This document shows, piece by piece, positions 1 through 5,201 of a DNA stretch of 5,873 bases; positions within the stretch are counted from its first letter, which is position 1, and each line of letters opens with the position of its first letter. The translations under genes were made by a program, and so were the position numbers. Under the pieces are notes generated by a model that was given only the letters and a program-made list of their open reading frames with translations, did not search any database and had not been told where the DNA came from. The stretch is from Bacteroidota bacterium (GTDB lineage Bacteria > Bacteroidota > Bacteroidia > SXHM01): assembly GCA_005773695.1 (NCBI GenBank), contig SXHM01000028.1, positions 1 to 5,873 on the forward strand. The letters run 5' to 3'.

Positions 1-6
1 GCAACA

Positions 7-276
7 ATGAGCGAGTTACGCAGATCAAACTCTACTACAACAAACAAAAGTGGTTACCGCGGAGTCACAAAACAAAATAAACGTTACAAGGCAAATCTGT
101 ATCACAAAAAAACAAATTACAATCTGGGCTATTTTAAAACAGCAGAGGAAGCTGCAAAAGCTTATAATAAAAAATCTCGACAACTATTTGGTGAAACCAA
201 AAGTCTGAATAAAATCAGACCTGCTGGTGAAAAAGCAAAAGCTAAGGCTAAAACAAAATCAAAAAAGAAAAAATAG
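7..276 (+). CDS. Small AP2/ERF-domain DNA-binding protein with lysine-rich tail (possibly 5'-partial)
   Basis: The 89-residue product is almost entirely one AP2/ERF fold. Residues 16-20 read GYRGV (the YRG element), 40-44 LGYFK, and 46-62 AEEAAKAYNKKSRQLFG (the RAYD-like helix). The tryptophan common at the second strand is replaced by tyrosine (RYKANL, 26-31), and the usual Asp of AYD is Asn54. AP2 domains bind DNA through a three-stranded sheet; in bacteria they are best known at the C-terminus of HNH homing endonucleases and in phage genes. Here no nuclease is attached. Residues 71-89 form a basic tail with 9 lysines in 19 residues (alternating KA, then KKKK), like histone H1-type or nucleoid-protein tails. 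Non-sequence-specific DNA binding or a small regulator are both inferences. The two codons before the ATG (GCA ACA) are open to the window edge, so a longer protein cannot be excluded and no start signal can be judged. It ends 50 nt before the convergent kinase gene, with a terminator between. Confidence 0.8.
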   Translation: MSELRRSNSTTTNKSGYRGVTKQNKRYKANLYHKKTNYNLGYFKTAEEAAKAYNKKSRQLFGETKSLNKIRPAGEKAKAKAKTKSKKKK

Positions 277-295
277 TTTTTTATGTTTTATAATA

Positions 296-337
296 AAAAA
301 AGGCTGAAACTTCAGAAATGAATTTTCAGCTTTTTTT
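296..337. terminator. Bidirectional intrinsic terminator between convergent genes
   Basis: GCTGAAA (303-309) pairs perfectly with TTTCAGC (324-330). The stem extends outward by a G-U pair (302/331) and an A-run (296-301) facing a T-run (332-337). Inward, after one C/T mismatch (310/323), TTCA (311-314) pairs with TGAA (319-322) around a GAAA tetraloop. A-runs and T-runs flank both sides, so it can act for the AP2 gene (+) and the kinase gene (-). The right arm includes the kinase stop codon (326-328) and its last codons. Confidence 0.85.
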
Positions 338-952
338 ATTTAAAACCTTTTCCGTTTCAACTCCGGGAAGTTCAAAGGCTACATTGATTTTAAAAGAAAA
401 ATAAGAGAACACATCATCTACCTGACGAAAGTCATATTCCAGTTTTCTGCCACTTCTTCTAGAAATATCAAGCAATCCAAGACCGGCACCGCCTTTAGCT
501 GAAAACTCAGCTACTTTCATTTTTTCGGTATAGTAGTCTCTTATTACTTCAGGACTTAATCCATTAATAAGATCAATAATTTCTTTGAGGTTTTCTATGC
601 GTTCATTCCTTATCAGGTTTCCTGTAATAACAAAGTAATGGTCAACGCCTTTGCCAATAACAAGTATAGCAGCCTGATTAAGTTTTCTGACCGGGGAAAC
701 ATCAGCATGGTTTACAATGTTCTGAACGCATTCTACCAGAATATTAAATACTCTGCGGATGAATTTTTTTTCACCTGATACGCTTTTCATCTTAATTTCT
801 GCAATAGCCAAAAGATCATTAACAGTTTCGTTGGTCATTTCATCACGAAAAACAAGCAATAATTCCTTTTCAGTCATTATCCGGTCAAAGCCGAATAGCT
901 TGTAAATTAAATCTAAGTGCTTTGAGTCGTCAAACAGTCGGGCTTCAGTCAT
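326..952 (-). CDS. SiaB-family (DUF6272-like) protein kinase, GHKL/HATPase-like fold
   Basis: From the ATG at 952-950 the product has 208 residues. It carries a GHKL-type N-box, VECVQNIVNHA (about residues 73-83, with E74, N78, H82), and a glycine-rich ATP-lid motif, KGGAGLGLLDI (about 153-163). The pattern matches SiaB-like kinases: an N-terminal region with LLLVFRDEMT followed by VFNILVECVQN. In Pseudomonas SiaB phosphorylates the STAS-like partner SiaC to control SiaD c-di-GMP synthesis, and a SiaA phosphatase reverses it; Bacteroidota homologues commonly occur with phosphatase and SiaC-like genes. None of those partners is in this window, and the gene is flanked by genes on the opposite strand, so it appears monocistronic. 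The frame is open upstream to a TTG at 1018-1016, directly after a TAG stop (230 residues), but that codon has no visible start signal. A second internal ATG at 877-875 would remove the IYKLF segment that seems to belong to the domain. It is cytoplasmic; no membrane segment is seen. The SiaC-kinase role is inferred from family. Confidence 0.78.
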   Translation of the reverse strand: MTEARLFDDSKHLDLIYKLFGFDRIMTEKELLLVFRDEMTNETVNDLLAIAEIKMKSVSGEKKFIRRVFNILVECVQNIVNHADVSPVRKLNQAAILVIGKGVDHYFVITGNLIRNERIENLKEIIDLINGLSPEVIRDYYTEKMKVAEFSAKGGAGLGLLDISRRSGRKLEYDFRQVDDVFSYFSFKINVAFELPGVETEKVLNKKS

Positions 953-1044
953 TCTTTGGTTAATTAATTGTCTGTTTATACCTATTGTATCAGCATAATG
1001 TTCATAAGTCTCGACCAACTACACTGCCGCATAGCTAAAAGAAT

Positions 1045-1052
1045 TAATTTTG
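1045..1052 (+). promoter_or_regulatory. Putative Bacteroidota -7 promoter element for queE
   Basis: TAATTTTG is a perfect match to the Bacteroidota -7 consensus TAnnTTTG. It lies 22 nt upstream of the TTG at 1075 and 49 nt upstream of the ATG at 1102. No clear TTG -33 box sits 17-23 nt further upstream, so only the -7 half is supported. Transcription would begin near 1058-1060. Confidence 0.45.
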
Positions 1053-1074
1053 AAGCCCATACAAAAAAAGAGTT

Positions 1075-1707
1075 TTGCAGGTAAAAAACAATACTTTATT
1101 AATGGACGGGAAAAACCTTCCGTTGATGGAAGAATTTTACACCATTCAGGGCGAAGGTTTTCATAGCGGAAAACCTGCATGGTTTATTCGTGTAGGTGGC
1201 TGTGATGTTGGTTGTCACTGGTGTGATGTTAAGGAATCTTGGGACGCATCGCTTCATCCGCTTACCAATACAGATACCATTGTTTCCAATGCACTCAATA
1301 ATCCCTCAAAAGCAGTGGTGATTACAGGAGGTGAACCGCTTACTTACAACCTTGATTACCTCTGCGCTGAATTAAAGAAAAAGGGAATTACCTTATATCT
1401 TGAAACTTCGGGAGCTTATCCTTTAAGCGGTAATTTTGACTGGATCTGTCTTTCGCCAAAAAAAACGGCATCACCTTTGCCTGAAGTATTAGCAAAAGCT
1501 CACGAACTGAAGGTTATTATTCATAATAAAAATGATTTTGACTGGGCAGAAAAAAATGCAGCACAAATCAATGAAAATTGCATACTTTTTCTTCAACCGG
1601 AATGGAGCAAAGCAAAAGAAATGATGCCTCTTATTACTGAATATGTTATGCAGCATCCAAAATGGAACATTTCGTTGCAAACACACAAATACATGAATAT
1701 ACCTTAG
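1075..1707 (+). CDS. queE: 7-carboxy-7-deazaguanine synthase (radical SAM)
   Basis: QueE converts 6-carboxy-5,6,7,8-tetrahydropterin to 7-carboxy-7-deazaguanine, the ring-contracting step toward preQ0 and queuosine. It uses S-adenosylmethionine, a 4Fe-4S cluster and Mg2+. The product (210 residues from TTG) has the family hallmarks in order: LPLMEEFYTIQGEG (15-28), the radical SAM cysteines C43, C47 and C50 (CDVGCHWCD, CX3CX2C), ESWD (54-57), TGGEP (84-88), LETSG (109-113), LSPKK (126-130), LQPEW (173-177), and the C-terminal LQTHKYMNIP. Length is normal for the Bacteroidota subgroup. The start is uncertain: TTG at 1075 has an AAAGAG stretch just upstream and gives an N-terminus of usual length, whereas ATG at 1102 gives 201 residues and still keeps every motif. 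The in-frame stop at 1051-1053 rules out a start further upstream. No other queuosine gene is present; the PorE-like gene follows after 24 nt on the same strand. Confidence 0.95.
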   Translation: MQVKNNTLLMDGKNLPLMEEFYTIQGEGFHSGKPAWFIRVGGCDVGCHWCDVKESWDASLHPLTNTDTIVSNALNNPSKAVVITGGEPLTYNLDYLCAELKKKGITLYLETSGAYPLSGNFDWICLSPKKTASPLPEVLAKAHELKVIIHNKNDFDWAEKNAAQINENCILFLQPEWSKAKEMMPLITEYVMQHPKWNISLQTHKYMNIP

Positions 1708-1731
1708 TCAATTGACAATTAAAAAATAACA

Positions 1732-3657
1732 ATGAAAAAATATATCTTTCTATTTTTTGCTTCTTGCTTCTTTGTTCATGCTTCATATGCTCAACCAAAG
1801 AAGTACACCACTGAATCAAAACGAGCCATTAACCTTTACGAAACTGCATTGGATTATTACAATGCACGTTCTGACGAACAGGCCAGAACTACTTTATTAA
1901 AAGCACTAGATGCTGATGATCAATTTCTGGAAGCCCGCATTATGCTTGCCGACATTTATGTTGAAATGGATGAATTCGATCAGGCTGTTGCTCAATACAG
2001 GAAAGTAGTTTCAATTAACCCGAGTTTCTTTCCAAATGCATTCTACATTCTTGGAAATATTCAAATACAGGTTGGTAAATACGATGATGCAAAAACAAGC
2101 CTTGATAATTTTCTTCAACTGAAAAACACCAAACCGGAAACACGCGAAAAAGCAAAACTTGCAATACGCACAGCAGAATTTGGTAGCGAAGCGATGAAAA
2201 AACCTGTTCCGTTTGATCCGAAGAATTTAGGATCCGGAGTTAATACTGCCGATGCAGAATATTTTCCAGCACTTACAGCAGATGAACAAACTATTGTAAT
2301 TACTCGCAACAGTCGCCCTGCCGGGGGCGGACACGGACAGGAAGATTTTTATGAAAGTAGTTTGGCAGATGGCGAATGGACTACGGCACGCAATTTAGGT
2401 GCGCCACTTAATACCCCCGATAATGAAGGTGCACAAACAATTTCACCTGACGGACAACTGATGTTTTTTACAGGCTGCAACCGTAAAGAAGGGTTGGGAG
2501 GTTGTGATATATATTTCTCACGCAAAGTTGGCAATAACTGGACCGAACCACAGAACATACGCAACCCTATTAACAGTAGTAAATGGGAGTCGCAACCATC
2601 GCTTTCACCTGATAAAAAAACTGTATATTTTTCAAGTAGCAGAGCAGGCGGGAAAGGTGATAAAGATTTGTGGAGCAGTACTCTTACCGAGCAAGGTGTG
2701 TGGGGTATTCCTGTAAATCTAGGAAGTGTTATAAATACATCCTCACAGGAAGAAAGTCCATTTATTCACCCTGATAATCAAACGTTGTACTTTTCTTCTG
2801 ACGGGCATACTGGAATGGGTCGAAAAGATATTTTCTATTCACGCAAAGATGCTATTGGCAACTGGACAACACCTGTAAATCTGGGCTATCCGATTAATAC
2901 CTGGAATAATGACGATAGCTTTATTGTAGGTGCTTCCGGAAAAGTAGCCTACTTTGCTTCTGACCGTAAAGGTGGCTTTGGCAGTCTTGATTTGTATTCA
3001 TTTGAGTTGTATGAATCAGCTCGCCCAACCATGGTAACATATGTAAAAGGAAATGTTTTCGCTAGCGATACAAAGAAACCATTGGTTGCAAAATTTGAGC
3101 TGATTGATTTGGAGACTAACAAAGTGGTGGTGGAATCGACATCGAACAGTGAGAGGGGCGAGTTTCTTGTTAGTCTTCCGGTAAATAAAAATTATGCACT
3201 CAATGTTTCCAAAGAAGGCTACCTGTTTTATTCCGAAAATTTTTCACTGAAAGATATTAAGGATATTACGAAACCATATCAATTGAATGTGGGCCTGCAG
3301 CCGGTGAAAACAGGAGAGAAAGTGATTTTGAAAAATATCTTCTTTGAAACTAATTCTTTTCAGTTAAAAGGCGAATCAACTGCTGAATTAGAGAAATTGC
3401 TTGGCTTATTACAGAAAAACAAAAACCTGAAAATTGAAATTGGCGGGCATACCGACAATGTAGGTGATGATAAAAGCAATCAACTACTTTCAGAAAACCG
3501 AGCCAAATCTGTTTACGAATACCTGACCACCAACGGTATTCTTGCCGAAAGACTAAGCTACAAAGGCTTTGGCGAAACTGCTCCTCTTGCTACCAACGAC
3601 ACAGCAGAAGGGAGGGCTGAGAACAGAAGGACGGAGTTTACTGTATTAGGAAATTAA
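1732..3657 (+). CDS. PorE-like TPR / PD40 propeller / CRD / OmpA-domain envelope protein
   Basis: The 641-residue protein has a signal peptide (KK, then hydrophobic 4-17, likely SPase I site ASYA|Q after residue 20). TPR-like helices follow (about 25-150), then five PD40/WD40-like blades (about 170-425) with repeated SPD..TVYFSS and GG.DIYFSRK motifs. Next come a carboxypeptidase-regulatory-like beta domain (about 436-522, starting YVKGNVFAS) and a C-terminal OmpA domain (about 528-641). The OmpA part has GGHTDNVGDD and LSENRAKSVYEYL; D575 and R590 are the expected diaminopimelate-binding pair, so it should hold peptidoglycan from the periplasm. This order matches PorE (PG1058) of Porphyromonas gingivalis, a type IX secretion component thought to link the machine to the cell wall. 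Bacteroidota encode several paralogues of this architecture, so the exact role is inferred. PorE is a lipoprotein; here FASC (9-12) resembles a lipobox but lies unusually early. The start ATG follows an A-rich stretch, 24 nt after queE, suggesting cotranscription. Confidence 0.9.
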   Translation: MKKYIFLFFASCFFVHASYAQPKKYTTESKRAINLYETALDYYNARSDEQARTTLLKALDADDQFLEARIMLADIYVEMDEFDQAVAQYRKVVSINPSFFPNAFYILGNIQIQVGKYDDAKTSLDNFLQLKNTKPETREKAKLAIRTAEFGSEAMKKPVPFDPKNLGSGVNTADAEYFPALTADEQTIVITRNSRPAGGGHGQEDFYESSLADGEWTTARNLGAPLNTPDNEGAQTISPDGQLMFFTGCNRKEGLGGCDIYFSRKVGNNWTEPQNIRNPINSSKWESQPSLSPDKKTVYFSSSRAGGKGDKDLWSSTLTEQGVWGIPVNLGSVINTSSQEESPFIHPDNQTLYFSSDGHTGMGRKDIFYSRKDAIGNWTTPVNLGYPINTWNNDDSFIVGASGKVAYFASDRKGGFGSLDLYSFELYESARPTMVTYVKGNVFASDTKKPLVAKFELIDLETNKVVVESTSNSERGEFLVSLPVNKNYALNVSKEGYLFYSENFSLKDIKDITKPYQLNVGLQPVKTGEKVILKNIFFETNSFQLKGESTAELEKLLGLLQKNKNLKIEIGGHTDNVGDDKSNQLLSENRAKSVYEYLTTNGILAERLSYKGFGETAPLATNDTAEGRAENRRTEFTVLGN

Positions 3658-3673
3658 GTGTTTGGCTGCTCGA

Positions 3674-4744
3674 CTAAGCGAGTGCACTTCCTTCCGGCAA
3701 TTGTCTGCGGTATTCATCAATTTGCTTGTGCATAACCGAAAACCACAAAGGCGGAACTAATGCCATCAATACCATAGCAGGATAGCCCAAAGGCATTTGT
3801 GGTGCTTCTTCAAAGTGTCGCAGAACCTGATATTTGCGACTTGCTTTGTAGTGATGGTCGCTATGACGAGTAAGTTCAAAAAGTACAATTCTTCCAACAG
3901 GATGGTTAGAGTTCCATGAATGAACGGGCAATACTTTTTCAAAACTGTTTTCACCGGTTTTTTTTCTGCGCAAACCGTAATGTTCTACATAGTTGATTGT
4001 TTCTAATAACAATATGCCAATGAGCGATGCTACAAAGAAATAAAGCAGCGGCATTAACCCGAAAATAAAATAGATAACAGTTATGAGTGCAAGTTGTATT
4101 AACTGAAATCGTATCATTTCATTATGGATGGATAAAAATGAATGTCCGTTCTTTTTCAGTTTTTCTGATTCAAGATGCCATGCAGAAATGTAGCTGAATA
4201 CAATGGATTTTATCCAGAAAAAATAAACGATTTCGCCCTTGTCGGCTGATGCAGGATCTTTTTCGGTGGATACATTTTTATGATGCCCGCGGTTGTGCTC
4301 TATAAAAAAGTGCATGTACAGTGTTGTAAGCAACAGTGCTTTTGACATAGCACGCTCATATCCGTTAATGCGATGACCTAATTCGTGTGCCAGATTAATT
4401 CCGATTACTCCGCAGCCAATGCCCATGGTTATTACTCTTCCGGCAATCTCAAAACTGCTGAGCCCCGGTTCTTTTACCTGATACAAAAAGATAACAAGAA
4501 AAATATATTGCAAGGGAACAAGGGAATATAATAACCAATCGTAATATGGATCATTAAGCGCCATTTCCTCTTCTGCTTCACTCATATTGGCTTTGCTTTG
4601 CTTGCCAAATGCATCACCCAGCGGAATCATAACAAAGGCATAAATTACCAGCGACCAGGTGTACCAGCCGTGACCATAAAGTGCAAGAATACTTACTAAA
4701 GGAGCAGTGAATACTGTTACGTACTTGAGTTGTCTTGTTTTCAT
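3674..4744 (-). CDS. alkB: Alkane 1-monooxygenase (AlkB-type membrane di-iron hydroxylase)
   Basis: AlkB hydroxylates the terminal carbon of alkanes in the inner membrane, taking electrons from rubredoxin. The 356-residue product shows all four histidine motifs: HELGHR (120-125), EHNRGHHKNV (149-158), NYVEHYGL (251-258) and RHSDHH (293-298). Together they supply nine candidate iron ligands: H120, H124, H150, H154, H155, H255, H294, H297 and H298. The downstream block YQVLRHFEEAPQMPLGYP (305-322) is also characteristic of AlkB and sets it apart from fatty-acid desaturases and from looser XylM-like relatives. Hydrophobic segments lie at about 9-25, 28-44, 70-90, 103-119, 212-230 and 232-250, giving the usual six-helix topology. 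Length is shorter than the roughly 400 residues of Pseudomonas AlkB but common in other phyla. No rubredoxin, rubredoxin reductase or alcohol dehydrogenase gene is adjacent, so partners must be elsewhere; chain-length preference cannot be read. The start ATG at 4744 follows an A/T-rich leader, and the gene converges on the PorE-like gene with 16 nt between stops. Confidence 0.93.
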   Translation of the reverse strand: MKTRQLKYVTVFTAPLVSILALYGHGWYTWSLVIYAFVMIPLGDAFGKQSKANMSEAEEEMALNDPYYDWLLYSLVPLQYIFLVIFLYQVKEPGLSSFEIAGRVITMGIGCGVIGINLAHELGHRINGYERAMSKALLLTTLYMHFFIEHNRGHHKNVSTEKDPASADKGEIVYFFWIKSIVFSYISAWHLESEKLKKNGHSFLSIHNEMIRFQLIQLALITVIYFIFGLMPLLYFFVASLIGILLLETINYVEHYGLRRKKTGENSFEKVLPVHSWNSNHPVGRIVLFELTRHSDHHYKASRKYQVLRHFEEAPQMPLGYPAMVLMALVPPLWFSVMHKQIDEYRRQLPEGSALA

Positions 4745-4791
4745 ATTGTAATTTTTAATTTAATAATGCTTCAAAATTAGAAAAGATTTTC

Positions 4792-4799
4792 CAAAAGTA
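4792..4799 (-). promoter_or_regulatory. Putative -7 promoter element for alkB
   Basis: On the minus strand this reads TACTTTTG, a perfect TAnnTTTG match, 47 nt upstream of the alkB ATG. Initiation would fall near 4785, giving an A/T-rich leader of about 40 nt. No matching TTG -33 box is found at the usual spacing, which fits a promoter needing an activator, though this is inference. Confidence 0.5.
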
Positions 4800-4823
4800 A
4801 ACTATTTATCGAAATATAGTTTA
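4798..4823. repeat. 26-nt imperfect palindrome, candidate alkB operator
   Basis: TAAACTAT (4798-4805) is the exact reverse complement of ATAGTTTA (4816-4823). The 10-nt spacer itself has a TCGA centre (4809-4812), so the dyad axis runs through C4810/G4811. The left arm overlaps the outer two bases of the alkB -7 element and the rest lies just upstream, where an operator or activator site would sit. There is no adjoining T-run or G+C-rich stem, so a terminator is unlikely. Confidence 0.45.
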
Positions 4824-4908
4824 TTTAACATTGTCAACAATCAATTTAGGTACAAATGTTCTCTAAACGTCATTTTCATGTGCTTCACACACATTCTGAA
4901 GATAGATT

Positions 4909-4969
4909 AAACCTCAGAAAAAGTAACCATAAGCATAATGAACACATGCAAAACCTCAGTAAACATAAC
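4909..4969. repeat. Direct repeat pair spaced by 42 nt
   Basis: AAACCTCAG occurs at 4909-4917 and again at 4951-4959. Aligning further, 16 of 19 positions match (4909-4927 against 4951-4969), both copies ending in TAAC. The 42-nt period is close to four DNA helical turns, so two proteins bound there would face the same side. Function is unknown. Confidence 0.4.
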
Positions 4970-5093
4970 TCAAATATAACTTAACATAATCAATTAATTA
5001 GTAAACGCAATATAAACATATTTATAATTAATTGTTTTGAAAGTAATCAATTTTAATATCGAGTATTTAAGCAAAGTAAAGGACATCAATACG

Positions 5094-5107
5094 GTAAAAT
5101 ATTTTAC
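5094..5107. repeat. 14-nt perfect palindrome upstream of secreted-protein gene
   Basis: GTAAAATATTTTAC is a perfect 7+7 dyad 94 nt upstream of the ATG at 5202. It could be a dimeric regulator site, but the background is very AT-rich, so chance is a real alternative. Confidence 0.3.
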
Positions 5108-5201
5108 ATGGTTTTCCTTTATCATCCAACTTAACCTCTCTACAACGCCTAATAACCTTATTTAGTCGAACTGCGTAATAATGTTTGCTTTTTAAAATCA
5201 A

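Larger units (their letters stand above)
4745..5201. other. 457-nt AT-rich divergent intergenic region
   Basis: It separates alkB (-) from the secreted-protein gene (+). I find no convincing coding frame or RNA gene in it. It holds a TAnnTTTG element and inverted repeat on the alkB side, a 12-nt palindrome (ATTGTCAACAAT, 4830-4841), a spaced direct repeat in the middle, and a 14-nt palindrome on the other side, each listed separately where strong enough. Confidence 0.7.

Noticed and set aside
1489..1686. Open frame antisense to queE
   Set aside because: It lies wholly inside a gene with clear family motifs and has low-complexity Cys/Phe-rich translation; it is a shadow frame.
2115..2716. Several open frames on both strands inside the PorE-like gene
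   Set aside because: All lie within the PD40 region of a gene with continuous recognisable domains; none has recognisable homology.
3656..3689. Possible hairpin between the convergent PorE-like and alkB genes (AAGTG/CACTT with inner CTCG/CGAG)
   Set aside because: The arms are short, the internal loops are uneven and there is no T-run on either strand, so it is not a credible terminator.
3766..3954. Alternate minus-strand frame inside alkB that partly resembles its peptide order
   Set aside because: It is a frame-shifted reading of the AlkB C-terminal region; the true frame is intact, so no frameshift is needed.
3674..4744. Fatty-acid desaturase or xylene monooxygenase (XylM) identity for the di-iron membrane protein
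   Set aside because: HELGHR, NYVEHYGL and the LRHFEEAPQMPLGYP block are AlkB signatures, making alkane monooxygenase the better call.
5181..5195. Four-codon upstream frame (ATG TTT GCT TTT TAA) just before the secreted-protein gene
   Set aside because: It is too short to support, has no regulatory codon pattern and no alternative hairpins around it.
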